DNA from: Pyrinomonadaceae bacterium
Lineage (GTDB): Bacteria; Acidobacteriota; Blastocatellia; Pyrinomonadales; Pyrinomonadaceae
Direction: 5' to 3'
DNA length: 64,000 nt
Assembly (NCBI GenBank): GCA_021228405.1
Contig: JAJQRF010000009.1
Coordinates: forward strand, 62,001-126,000
Numbering within the stretch: position 1 is the stretch's first letter; every line of letters starts with the position of its first letter. Under the pieces are notes generated by a model. It was not told the DNA's origin. It searched no databases and was given only the letters and a program-made list of their open reading frames with translations. Below, in pieces: positions 9,448 to 17,722 of this stretch. Position numbers and translations under genes: made by a program.

Positions 9448-10437
9448 TTACTGTTGATCGTTAGATGAAACATCGGTCGTCGGTTCCGCTGTTTTGCGGA
9501 TTTCGACGTTTTGATTCATTCCACGGCTGACCATCAATTTAACTTCGACACGGCGGTTTTGTTCACGACCTTCACGCGTTGTATTGTCGGCAACTGCCTG
9601 AAGCTCACCAAATCCGTAAGATTGTCCGATTCTGCGAAGCGGAACATTGTGCGTTTCAACCAAATAATCGATCACCGCCTGTGCTCTGCGTTGGCTCAAA
9701 GCTTTGTTAGCTTTTGCACTGCCTTCTGCCGAAGCAAAGCCGGTAATTTCAATTACATAACCTTTCATCGTCATTGCCGAAGTAGCAACTTCATCGAGTT
9801 GCGCTTTGGCTTCCGGTGAAAGAACCGCACTGTTGACTCTAAAATTAACCGTAGCCGTATTTTGAACAACATAGTCGTCCAAAGCCGAGATACGATTGTT
9901 TGTGGCGTTGACACCTTCGATCGCCGCATCAGCCGTATCTTGAGCCGCTTTTGCGCCGCCGCGTGCCGCGTTCGAGATTGCCATTAACTCGTCGATCTGA
10001 CCCGAAATGCGTTGTGCATTCTGTTCAGCCTGATTCAATCTTTCTTCCGCCGGTGCGACACGGCTGTCAATCGATTGTGCGACACGAAAATCGTCCTTAC
10101 CGAAACGAACTTTGTCTGCCGCCAACATTCCCGCATTATCACCGCGTCCTTCGACTTCGAGATTCAAACCGCGAACGATCTGACTTGAAGCAACCCGGTC
10201 GCCGCCACCGAAAAATCCGCCTTTTGTTTTGATGCTTGTATTGGGAGCGATGCCGACTTTAGTATCAACACCGACTGCATCGCGGACAATAAATCCGGTA
10301 TCGTCTTTTGCGACGACGACACCCTTGATCTTATATTTTTGTCCGGCGTTCAAGGTGCGAACCTGCGCATCTTGTGCGAAAACACTGACGGCTCCAAACA
10401 TCAAAGCCAAAAACAAAACTGAAATTCTTCTTACCAT
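9448..10437 (-). CDS. OmpA-family protein with N-terminal beta domain and coiled coil
   Basis: A 329-residue secreted protein. The signal peptide (about 1-21) is followed by a DUF5666-like beta segment (KYKIKGVVVAKDDTGFIVRD), a helical coiled-coil segment with AEERLNQAEQNAQRISGQ, and a C-terminal OmpA domain (about 200-305) with TVNFRVNSAVLSPEA, ITGFASAEGS and LSQRRAQAVIDYL. It should bind peptidoglycan and span the periplasm. A good terminator follows. The roughly 370-nt upstream region belongs to its promoter area. Confidence 0.88.
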   Translation of the reverse strand: MVRRISVLFLALMFGAVSVFAQDAQVRTLNAGQKYKIKGVVVAKDDTGFIVRDAVGVDTKVGIAPNTSIKTKGGFFGGGDRVASSQIVRGLNLEVEGRGDNAGMLAADKVRFGKDDFRVAQSIDSRVAPAEERLNQAEQNAQRISGQIDELMAISNAARGGAKAAQDTADAAIEGVNATNNRISALDDYVVQNTATVNFRVNSAVLSPEAKAQLDEVATSAMTMKGYVIEITGFASAEGSAKANKALSQRRAQAVIDYLVETHNVPLRRIGQSYGFGELQAVADNTTREGREQNRRVEVKLMVSRGMNQNVEIRKTAEPTTDVSSNDQQ

Positions 10438-10811
10438 AACTATTAACTCCTGGTTTAATTAAATTTTATATTTTCAATTAACACTACTATTTAATTAACA
10501 CTACTCGATGTATGACGTTGACCAGACGTTCTAGGTTGTAGGGAAAATTTTTATTAAGAATTTTTGCGAACTAATATATTTAATAATTCCCTCGCAATAA
10601 ACCTAGTTAAACATCATCGCATAGTTGCTAACACATTTTCAATAAAAATCTTTGAAAACAATTAGCGTGCCATTTCAGCTAAATGCTGAAATAAGCTAAA
10701 GATAAGCAATTCGGGGAAGAATTGTGTCGGAGAGCTTTTAGCGGGCTATGTTTTTGTTGCGGACAGAAGTTCATATAGTTTCTGTCCGCTTTCAATTCAC
10801 AAGAAAAGATT
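10438..10811. other. Intergenic region with a 17-nt-spaced direct repeat and two hairpins
   Basis: No gene is visible. Next to the OmpA start, AATTAACACTACT occurs twice (10476-10488 and 10493-10505), which could be a regulator site or promoter-linked repeat. A small hairpin ATTTCAGC/GCTGAAAT sits at 10672-10692. A second one lies close to the E2 gene stop (listed separately). Confidence 0.4.
10759..10789 (-). terminator. Hairpin after the E2 gene
   Basis: A 10-bp stem GCGGACAGAA/TTCTGTCCGC has an 11-nt loop and lies 22 nt past the E2 stop codon. On the minus strand the following bases are A-rich rather than U-rich, so it may be a stabilising or factor-dependent end. Confidence 0.45.
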
Positions 10812-12617
10812 CTACAGCGAAAACTGTGTATTTTCAAGATAATCTTTGACAAAAGACAAGAATTTTTCACCGTCTGCGCCATCAACGATACGGTGATCGT
10901 ATGTTAAAGCGAAGTAAGCCATTTGGCGGATCGCGATGTAATCGTCGCCGTCAGGCGAAGTTAAAACCTTCGGACGTTTTTCAATCGTTCCGACACACAT
11001 AATCGCAACCTGCGGCTGATTGATGATGGGTGTTCCGAAAAGTCCGCCGAAAACGCCCGGATTTGTGATCGTAAAAGTTCCGCCCTGAACTTCGTCGGGC
11101 ATTAACTTCTTCGTGCGCGCACGATCGGCAAGGTCGTTTGCCGTCATTGCTAGACCGGCGAGCGAAAGCGTATCGGCTTTTTTGATGACGGGAACGATCA
11201 AGCCCCAATCGAGCGCGACCGCCATTCCGAGATTGATGTCGCCTTTGTAAACGATATTGTCGCCCGAAACCTGCGCGTTGACGACCGGATATTTTCGCAA
11301 AGCCTGATTGACGGCTTGGAAAATGAACGGCATAAACGTCAGTTTCGTGCCGTAACGCTGGTTGAATTCCGCTTTGTTTTTCTCGCGGAATCTTGCCACG
11401 TTGGTCATATCGATCTCGTAAACGCTCGTCACGTGCGCCGAGGTTTGTTTTGAGAACGTCATATGTTCCGCGATCTTCTTGCGCATCACGGACATCGGTT
11501 CAACGCGGTCGCCGACCGAGGTTGCCGTTTGCGGTGCTTTAGATTCGGCTTTCGGTGCAGGTTGCGAAACGGTTTGCGGTGCAGGTGTCGGCGCAATTGC
11601 CGGAGCGGAAACTTTTCCGACCAGCAAATCTTCAGGGCGAAGAGCCGCGCCTGTTTCGATGAAGTTTAGAATGTCGTTTTTCGTGACACGACCGCTCATT
11701 CCCGTTCCCGGAATGCGCGAAATGTCGATGCCGTGTTCCTTTGCAATGTTACGGACGAGCGGAGAAGATTTCGTTTTCCGCAAATCTTCGACCGTCGCAT
11801 CGCCGTTTGAACTCGAGTTCGATTTTGCATCTTCGACCGCTTCAGGACGTTGATAATCGTAGCTTCTGCCTTCCGTTTCTGCCGCATTCCGGGAAGATGC
11901 ACCTGCGCTTGCGGCGGCGGTTTCAACTGGTTTCGGAGCTTCGACAGGTGCGCTCGGTGCGGCGGTCGTTGATGCGCCTTTTGCGCCGACCAATGCGACG
12001 ACCGAACCGACTTCGACGGTTTCGCCTTCGTTTGCACGAATCTCCAACAAAATACCTGCCGCCGGAGAGGGAACTTCGGCATCGACTTTATCGGTCGAGA
12101 TTTCCAAAAGCGGTTCGTCTTTGTCGATCGTTTCGCCGACCGCTTTGAGCCATTTTGAAACCGTGCCTTCCGTAATGGATTCGCCCATTTGCGGCATTAC
12201 GACCTCTGTCGCTTCGCTCGATTGGGGATTTTGGATTTCGGATTGCGGATTTGTTTCAATTGCCGTTTCAACTACAGGCGCGGGTTTTACTTCTTCGGCA
12301 ACGGGTTTCGGTTCTTCCGTTTTCGGGGCTTCGACGGCTTCGGCTTTCGGTTGTTCGGCAGGTTTTGCCGCTTCGCCCGAAGCATCGCCGATCACGGCGA
12401 CGACCGAGCCGACTTCGACGGTTTCGCCTTCCTGCGCTCTGATCTCCAATAAAACGCCGGCGCCCGGCGCGGGAACTTCCGCATCAACCTTATCGGTCGA
12501 AATTTCAAGAATCGGTTCGTCTTTCTCGATCGTTTCGCCGACTTGCTTTAACCATTTTGAAACCGTGCCTTCCGTGATAGATTCGCCCATCTGAGGCATC
12601 ACAACTTCTACGCTCAT
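10812..12617 (-). CDS. sucB: Dihydrolipoyl acyltransferase (E2, SucB type) with two lipoyl domains
   Basis: The 601-residue E2 core of a 2-oxo acid dehydrogenase complex, most like 2-oxoglutarate dehydrogenase. Two lipoyl domains each carry EISTDKVDAEVP with the lipoylated Lys; they are nearly identical in protein and DNA (around 12404-12602 and 11998-12199). Next come a Pro/Ala linker, an E3-binding domain (SPLVRNIAKEHGID), a second linker and the catalytic domain ending with the YDHRIVDGAD active site. The linker between the lipoyl domains contains NPQSEIQNPQS, encoded by a short dispersed repeat. Gene symbol and substrate are the best fit only, as E1 and E3 are not in the window. Confidence 0.85.
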   Translation of the reverse strand: MSVEVVMPQMGESITEGTVSKWLKQVGETIEKDEPILEISTDKVDAEVPAPGAGVLLEIRAQEGETVEVGSVVAVIGDASGEAAKPAEQPKAEAVEAPKTEEPKPVAEEVKPAPVVETAIETNPQSEIQNPQSSEATEVVMPQMGESITEGTVSKWLKAVGETIDKDEPLLEISTDKVDAEVPSPAAGILLEIRANEGETVEVGSVVALVGAKGASTTAAPSAPVEAPKPVETAAASAGASSRNAAETEGRSYDYQRPEAVEDAKSNSSSNGDATVEDLRKTKSSPLVRNIAKEHGIDISRIPGTGMSGRVTKNDILNFIETGAALRPEDLLVGKVSAPAIAPTPAPQTVSQPAPKAESKAPQTATSVGDRVEPMSVMRKKIAEHMTFSKQTSAHVTSVYEIDMTNVARFREKNKAEFNQRYGTKLTFMPFIFQAVNQALRKYPVVNAQVSGDNIVYKGDINLGMAVALDWGLIVPVIKKADTLSLAGLAMTANDLADRARTKKLMPDEVQGGTFTITNPGVFGGLFGTPIINQPQVAIMCVGTIEKRPKVLTSPDGDDYIAIRQMAYFALTYDHRIVDGADGEKFLSFVKDYLENTQFSL

Positions 12618-12745
12618 ATAATCTCCGTTTTATAAATAAATGCTGAATAAAATTATCAAACTAATAGAATACTAAAAAAATCACGGAAATGTGAAAAGTA
12701 GATTATGATTTGAAGTTATTATCGGATAAGTTGGAGTAAGCACAG

Positions 12746-13219
12746 ATGCCGAAAATAGAACTCGAAACCGAAATAAATGCGCCGATTGAAATAATTTTCG
12801 ACCTTGCGAGGTGCATCGATCTGCACGAAGATTCGATGGCGCAGACGAATGAAAAAGCGGTTGACGGCGTGACGAAAGGCTTGATAAATCTGAACGAAAG
12901 CGTTACGTGGGAAGCGACGCATTTCGGCATCAGACAAAGATTGACCTCGCAAATTACAGCCCTCGACCGTCCGCATTATTTCCGCGACATAATGCTCAAA
13001 GGTGCGTTCAAAAGCTTTACGCACGATCATTTCTTTGAAGAAAAGGGCGGAACGGTTTTAATGAAGGACGTATTCGATTATCGATCTCCGCTCGGGTTCT
13101 TAGGAAATATTGCCGATTTTTTATTTTTGGAACGCTATATGAGGGAACTTTTGACGAGTAGAAATTTGCTCATCAAAAGAATCGCCGAAAGCGGCGAATG
13201 GCGGAAGTTTTTGGTTTGA
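12746..13219 (+). CDS. START-like (SRPBCC) family protein
   Basis: This 157-residue protein begins ELETEINAPIEIIFDLARCIDLHEDSM-like, the signature of the polyketide cyclase/SRPBCC ligand-binding fold, with FRDIMLKGAFKSFTHDHFF and a helical C-terminus (LERYMRELLTSRNLLIKR) that close the pocket. Such proteins bind hydrophobic ligands; the ligand cannot be told here. It is divergent from the E2 gene. It is followed by a dispersed inverted repeat. Confidence 0.8.
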   Translation: MPKIELETEINAPIEIIFDLARCIDLHEDSMAQTNEKAVDGVTKGLINLNESVTWEATHFGIRQRLTSQITALDRPHYFRDIMLKGAFKSFTHDHFFEEKGGTVLMKDVFDYRSPLGFLGNIADFLFLERYMRELLTSRNLLIKRIAESGEWRKFLV

Positions 13220-13232
13220 ATTATGAAGGATT

Positions 13233-13359
13233 TGCCCGCGAATAAACGTGAATAAACGTGAATAAGAGCGAAATAAAAACAAAAATGTAAGGAAAGAAGC
13301 TATTAAATATTCTTTTCTTTTTTCTTTTTTTCGTGCAAATTCGCGTTTATTCGCGGGCG
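13233..13359. repeat. Dispersed inverted repeat, GCCCGCGAATAAACG type (family 1)
   Basis: The left end GCCCGCGAATAAACGTGAATAAACGTGAATAA and right end CGTTTATTCGCGGGC form an imperfect long hairpin with an A/T-rich centre. It is built from repeated short words, like other copies at 22231, 36041, 40046 and 43490. Confidence 0.7.
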
Positions 13360-13366
13360 GATTTTT

Positions 13367-13786
13367 CTATTTTACCTTTTCATTGACACGTTCGATGATG
13401 TGTTGAATGCCGTCGATGGCTTCGCTCAGACTTATCGTTTCGCCGCCTTTTTTGCGGATTTCGAGATTTATTTTGCTTCCCGAGGTTTTTGTTTCGACCG
13501 CTTCTATTTCGTTCCAGAAGGCTTCAAATTTTTTATAGGTGATGCCGTTTTCGTAGATTTTTACGTTGTATTTACGCATCACGAGCCAGCCGAACATTGT
13601 CAGGATGTAAACCAGCAAAAACGCCGATGCAAGCAGAAAATAGCCGATGTTCTGCCGCACGTAAAAGCCGAGCATCATTCCCAGAAAGAAAAGAAACGAC
13701 AAAACGGCGACGATCACTGCACGCTGCATAAAAGCGGGCGCGATGCCGTGCGTGGTTTCGAGTTTTCCAAAATCGGTTAAAGCCAT
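13367..13786 (-). CDS. Small membrane protein with PH-like domain (DUF6585-like)
   Basis: The 139-residue protein has two membrane helices (about 22-40 and 47-67) followed by a beta-rich YENGITYKKFEAFWNEIEAVETK segment that resembles a PH-like membrane-associated domain. It is shorter than, but similar to, the next gene (YENGIVAEKGGKRHTARWNEIAVL), so the two are tandem paralogs. Its ATG overlaps the neighbour's stop (TAATG), which points to translational coupling. Function unknown. Confidence 0.7.
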   Translation of the reverse strand: MALTDFGKLETTHGIAPAFMQRAVIVAVLSFLFFLGMMLGFYVRQNIGYFLLASAFLLVYILTMFGWLVMRKYNVKIYENGITYKKFEAFWNEIEAVETKTSGSKINLEIRKKGGETISLSEAIDGIQHIIERVNEKVK

Positions 13787-14508
13787 TACGAATCTCTCTC
13801 AACAAACAGATGTTCTTCCAGTAATTTTAACAGAAGATGCGCGTTCGGCGTTGCGCCGTAGGAACCGTGAACGACGGTTTTTCCTGCTTTATTTTTTACT
13901 TCGAGCAGATCGTCTTTCACCTTTACTTTTGAAAGTTGCGCCCATTCGATCCCGCTCAGACCGTTTTTATCGACAAACAGCGAATCGAACATCACTTTTT
14001 CGCCGTTCGCGATCTTTTCTTTCGCTTGCGGGTAAAGATTTTCGAGCGTTTTGCGTTTCAGAACGCGCCCGATCTCGTTAATATCCGCGATCATATTGCT
14101 CAAAACGAACTCTTCGCCGTCCTGTTTTTTGATGGTGTAAAGATAACGGTCGTAAACGTAAACGCCTTTCATATAAATCTTTTCGACGCTTTCATACAAA
14201 ACCGCGATCTCGTTCCAACGCGCCGTGTGCCGTTTTCCGCCTTTTTCGGCGACGATGCCGTTCTCGTAAAACGCAACGTTTCCGCCCTGATTTCGCAGAA
14301 ACGACTGGACACAGCCGATGCCGCCGATCAATGCAAAGATTCCGCACGCACCGAAAAGAAATTTATTGAATGAAATTTCCTTTTCGCCGAAAAAGAGCGC
14401 GACCATTCCGACCGTCAGCCCGAAACACACAAAACCGATCATCAATGTCGAGCCGGTCGCCGTTTCGTTTCCTTTATGTTCGCTGATTAAATTTCCGAGT
14501 TCGTTCAA
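13786..14508 (-). CDS. Membrane protein with PH-like domain (DUF6585-like)
   Basis: A 240-residue protein with two membrane helices (about 22-40 and 48-66) and a cytosolic part with the FYENGIVAEK...ARWNEIAVLYESV signature seen in DUF6585-type proteins, then helical and beta segments. It is the first gene of a two-gene unit and overlaps the second by one base. The role is unknown; the pair may form a membrane complex. Confidence 0.7.
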   Translation of the reverse strand: MNELGNLISEHKGNETATGSTLMIGFVCFGLTVGMVALFFGEKEISFNKFLFGACGIFALIGGIGCVQSFLRNQGGNVAFYENGIVAEKGGKRHTARWNEIAVLYESVEKIYMKGVYVYDRYLYTIKKQDGEEFVLSNMIADINEIGRVLKRKTLENLYPQAKEKIANGEKVMFDSLFVDKNGLSGIEWAQLSKVKVKDDLLEVKNKAGKTVVHGSYGATPNAHLLLKLLEEHLFVERDS

Positions 14509-14541
14509 GGTTTTATTTTTATGCTCAAGCCTGAATTTTAA

Positions 14542-14608
14542 GTTCAGAGTCCCGCGTTTACGCGGCTTTGCGCTAAACGTCCGCTTCCTGAAGACAGGAC
14601 TCTGAAAC
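14542..14608. repeat. Dispersed inverted repeat, GTTCAGAGTCC type (family 2)
   Basis: GTTCAGAGTCC and GGACTCTGAAAC bound an inner region with GCGGCTTTGCGCTAAACG. Related copies are at 42173-42241 and, in the other orientation, 50472-50538. Confidence 0.65.
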
Positions 14609-14695
14609 TATTTTATCCGAATTTTGAAAAAAGTATGGACTTTCATACCAATTTTCAGTTATATTTTCGGCAAATCTTAAAGATGAGGGAAATGT

Positions 14696-15169
14696 ATGAA
14701 AAACTTGATCAAAATTTTCTTAACAGCAGAAGAAATCGAACAATTGATATATCACATCACGCAGATCGAAAACATCTTGCGCGGAAAATTAGCCGTTTTG
14801 AGCCGCAAAGAAAGAAGTCATTACGGTTCGGTCAAAGAAAAAAACAAACTTCTGATCGATAAGGCTTACCAGTATCATCAAAGCAGTCCTTCGATAAGTT
14901 CGAAAGAAGTGGATTGGGAAGAATTTAAACGCGATTATGAAATGCGTTCTTTTATTGAATCCTTTTTACTACGCATCGGCAGTCTGGTATATAGTCTTGA
15001 AAGCACGAAAATGCTGCACGATTACGACAATTATCGTGATGCCCTGACTGATTATGCCTACACACAATACAAAATCTCTTCGGGAGAAAGCGGATTCGAC
15101 CAAAAAGCCGCCGAAATGAAGCAATTCTTCAGTCGAACGGGCAAATCGAACGAAAATAATAACAGATAA
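14696..15169 (+). CDS. Hypothetical helical protein
   Basis: I do not recognise this 157-residue, mostly alpha-helical and charged protein (TAEEIEQLIYHITQIENIL, SRKERSHYGSVKEKNKLL). It has no signal peptide, membrane helix or cysteine motif. A GAGGGA ribosome site 5-10 nt before the ATG supports the start. It stands alone, followed by the 22-nt repeat array and a convergent gene. Confidence 0.6.
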   Translation: MKNLIKIFLTAEEIEQLIYHITQIENILRGKLAVLSRKERSHYGSVKEKNKLLIDKAYQYHQSSPSISSKEVDWEEFKRDYEMRSFIESFLLRIGSLVYSLESTKMLHDYDNYRDALTDYAYTQYKISSGESGFDQKAAEMKQFFSRTGKSNENNNR

Positions 15170-15181
15170 ACCATAATTTGG

Positions 15182-15357
15182 ACGGTTAGGTGTGTAAAAT
15201 TGGACACTTAAATGCCTAAACTTATACACTTATGTATCCAAATTTACACACCCAAATGCCTAAACTTGCACATTCAAGTGCCTACATTTACACATCTAAA
15301 TGGTTAAGTTTAGACACTTAACCATCCAAACTTACACACTTAAGTGTATAAGTTTTA
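15182..15357. repeat. Intergenic array A: eight 22-nt units, convergent gap
   Basis: Units begin at 15182, 15204 and then every 22 nt to 15336. A typical unit is ACACTTAAATGCCTAAACTT plus two bases. Each can also be read as two 11-nt halves. The last contains the perfect dyad ACACTTAAGTGT. It fills the gap between two converging genes. No spacer-repeat alternation of the CRISPR kind is present. Confidence 0.85.
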
Positions 15358-15377
15358 GTTATTCGATAAGAAAATAG

Positions 15378-15983
15378 CTATTTCAGTTTCTGTCTGAGTT
15401 CGTATGGCAGATAAGTTCGCGTGACGTAATCGGTCGATTTGTAGTCGAGATGGCAGGCTTGGCAGGTTTCGAGCTTGCCTTTGGCGGAAATTTCGGTCGC
15501 TTCGCCGTTAACGGTCATAAATTCCCAATCGCCGACTTTTTTATTAAAACCTTTTTCGCGTTTTATCATCACGGTCAGAAGTTCCGGCGTTTTGCTTTCA
15601 GCCGCCGTGAGTTTTTCCTTGACGATAACCGTTCCGACAGGAAACTTCGGATTCTTTTTCGTAAGCATTTCATTCTTGCCTGCTTCATTTACATAAACCT
15701 CGATATATTTGTCGGAATGCGGGTTTAATTCTTCTCTTTCGATTATTTCTCTGCTCGGTGTCGCACACATTATCGCTACTCTGGAAATCATTAACGCGGG
15801 TTTATCATTTACTTTCGTCCAATTTTTATAGCCTGAAATTTCCGCAATTTCCTCGATTTTTTTCCCAGGCGTTGCGGCAGGAGCCGCCGTCTGCATTTCG
15901 GTTTTTTGCGTAAACAAAAAGCCGACCAAACTCATCATCAAGATAACCGCTATAATTGCGGCTTTGAAAAAGTTCGTTTTCAT
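15378..15983 (-). CDS. Cytochrome P460 family protein
   Basis: This 201-residue secreted protein has an N-terminal membrane anchor or signal (about 7-25) and a P460 fold ending in CQACHLDYKSTDYV, whose CxxCH binds haem c. In P460 proteins a Lys cross-link tunes the haem. These proteins oxidise hydroxylamine or act as periplasmic redox or NO-linked cytochromes; which applies here is unclear. The gene stands alone. Confidence 0.85.
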   Translation of the reverse strand: MKTNFFKAAIIAVILMMSLVGFLFTQKTEMQTAAPAATPGKKIEEIAEISGYKNWTKVNDKPALMISRVAIMCATPSREIIEREELNPHSDKYIEVYVNEAGKNEMLTKKNPKFPVGTVIVKEKLTAAESKTPELLTVMIKREKGFNKKVGDWEFMTVNGEATEISAKGKLETCQACHLDYKSTDYVTRTYLPYELRQKLK

Positions 15984-16018
15984 AAAAATTTTCTCCCTGC
16001 CGGAAAGATGCGCTGAAA

Positions 16019-16468
16019 TTATTGTTTGTTGCTTTCGCCCAACTGTTTTGTTTCGTCTTCGCTTTCGTCGAACAGGCGGCTGACGGGCGTATGGGTCGGC
16101 GGCAGTTCGGATTGTTCCTGCAATTGAGCTCTCTGAATTCTTTCGACGGCTTCGCGGGCGCGGTCGAAATCGTCGCGGCGGATTTTCAGGCTTAATTTAC
16201 CGTCTTTGTTCGGAAGCTGACTGAGTTGGGTAAAACTTTTCAGGCGGATTTCGATCTTTGCGCCGATTTTGATAAAGCCTTTGCGGAATTTGATGTCGAG
16301 AATGTCGGCGACTGGAATCCGCGCTTCCTGAACGCCGTTTTTGATGAGTCCGAAAAGTTTCGATTCAAACTCCAAAACGATTCCGGCGGACGAAAATTTG
16401 CCCATTCCGTCGATCTGCGACAGACCGCTTTCCGCTTTGAACGGGACGCTGATGAAACCTGTTTGCAT
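16019..16468 (-). CDS. Hypothetical PH-like/GRAM-type protein
   Basis: The 149-residue protein has beta-rich features (GIVLEFESKLFGLIKNGVQEARIPVADILDIKFRKG) that resemble a bacterial PH/GRAM fold, then a charged helix and a polar, low-complexity tail. It has no signal peptide. I do not know the family or role. Short dispersed repeats separate it from the TPR gene. Confidence 0.6.
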   Translation of the reverse strand: MQTGFISVPFKAESGLSQIDGMGKFSSAGIVLEFESKLFGLIKNGVQEARIPVADILDIKFRKGFIKIGAKIEIRLKSFTQLSQLPNKDGKLSLKIRRDDFDRAREAVERIQRAQLQEQSELPPTHTPVSRLFDESEDETKQLGESNKQ

Positions 16469-16477
16469 AAATATTTG

Positions 16478-16548
16478 TCAGTCGTTAGTTGTTCGTGGTT
16501 CGTTGCAAATATACAGAAACAACGAACTACGAACGACTAACGATGAAC
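16478..16548. repeat. Short inverted repeat of GTTCGT words
   Basis: GTCAGTCGTTAGTTGTTCGTGGTTCGTTG-like words are mirrored on the right by CAACGAACTACGAACGACTAACG. The sequence can form a long imperfect hairpin between two co-directional genes. Confidence 0.6.
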
Positions 16549-16552
16549 CAAA

Positions 16553-17128
16553 TTAGAAATGATTCGACGGATTGAGAATCTCCAATTTTTTCTTACAGCG
16601 TTCGATGCCTTCCTTGTATTTATCGAGCTTTCCGCCGTCGAGCGTGATGAGCGCGGCTTTTTGGTAATAGTCCATCGCCTGGCTCAGATTGCCCTGCATT
16701 TCATACATTATCGCGTATTCGTTGGCGATCGTGTCCTTGGCAATGCCCGGAATCTGCGAAACGCGGTCGAGATGCGCTTTCAGATCATCGAAACGTCCGA
16801 GATTCGACAGAAAATAACTGTAATTCAGATAAGCGGCGTTGTAATGCGGCGCATACCGGATCGCGGCTTGGTAATATTCTTCGGCGCGCGCGGAGTTTTT
16901 ATACTTCGTTTCGTAAACCCAGCCGAGATGATTATAGGCTTTGCCGAATTTAGGATTGCGCTTGAGAATCTGCGACAGTTTTTCAACCGCTTCCATAATT
17001 ATGCCATCGTTCAAAAGCCGGTCGGCTTGCGCGAAAAGCTCTTCGCATTCGAGCTCGGCGCGGTCGGGAAGCAGATTATTAACCGGATTTTGGTTACTGA
17101 AATCGTTTTGTCCATTAGAAAATTCCAT
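16553..17128 (-). CDS. TPR-repeat protein
   Basis: The 191-residue protein has at least three tetratricopeptide repeats, visible as AEKLSQILKRNPKFGKAYNHLGWVY, AEEYYQAAIRYAPHYNAAYLNYS-type and AMDYYQKAALITLD-type helical pairs. There is no signal peptide or membrane helix. It should act as a protein-protein scaffold in the cytoplasm; the partner is unknown. Confidence 0.8.
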   Translation of the reverse strand: MEFSNGQNDFSNQNPVNNLLPDRAELECEELFAQADRLLNDGIIMEAVEKLSQILKRNPKFGKAYNHLGWVYETKYKNSARAEEYYQAAIRYAPHYNAAYLNYSYFLSNLGRFDDLKAHLDRVSQIPGIAKDTIANEYAIMYEMQGNLSQAMDYYQKAALITLDGGKLDKYKEGIERCKKKLEILNPSNHF

Positions 17129-17185
17129 AATGTTTTTACTCCATAAATTAAAATTTTCAGCCCTTGCGGACGCGCGGGCTTTTGC

Positions 17186-17707
17186 TTATTTCTTCAAATC
17201 TTCGGCACGTGTTTCACTGCCGTCCTCCAACTCTTTTTCGATCTTTTTCGCTTCTTTTTCCTTGATGCTGATAAAATTAAAAGCCGTCAGCGCAAACGCG
17301 ACGAGCGCGATCGCCGCCCCGTAATACAGCGTGTCAACGGCATTTTCGTATTTCAGAATCTTCTGCACGAACTTGACCGCCATCACGGGAATAATCACGA
17401 ATGTAAACTTTGCTTTGAGTTCCGTCAAATCCTTAACGAGCATCCAGTCGGGAACTTCGAGTCCGCTGATGAAAAGTTCGTAAAGACTGACCGCCACCAC
17501 GATCAACGCCGTCGCCACGAGAAAACAGTCCAACGCTTCAAACAAAACATAAAGCGAGGGTTCGGATTCGTGATAATTGCCGATGACGGTCTTTATCAAT
17601 TCAAAAGTTTTGACCGCACCGAGAAAAAGCGCGGCAATCGCGCCCGTCAGCATCCCGAGCACGCTCACGATCGGCAAATATCTCGATCTTTCAATAAGCC
17701 ATTTCAT
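17186..17707 (-). CDS. YqhA / UPF0114 family membrane protein
   Basis: A 173-residue protein with four predicted membrane helices and the family signature around ELFISGLEVPDWMLVKDLTELKAKF (about 85-110). The function of the family is not known. It starts only 15 nt after the NhaA stop codon, so the two are probably co-transcribed, and it may work alongside ion homeostasis. A highly charged C-terminal tail (KEKEAKKIEKEL) follows the last helix. Confidence 0.85.
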   Translation of the reverse strand: MKWLIERSRYLPIVSVLGMLTGAIAALFLGAVKTFELIKTVIGNYHESEPSLYVLFEALDCFLVATALIVVAVSLYELFISGLEVPDWMLVKDLTELKAKFTFVIIPVMAVKFVQKILKYENAVDTLYYGAAIALVAFALTAFNFISIKEKEAKKIEKELEDGSETRAEDLKK

Positions 17708-17722
17708 ATAAATTGTGAATCC

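Noticed and set aside
12121-12594. Plus-strand frame of 157 codons over the E2 gene
   Set aside because: It is an antisense shadow of the duplicated lipoyl region, with no start signals or recognisable domain.
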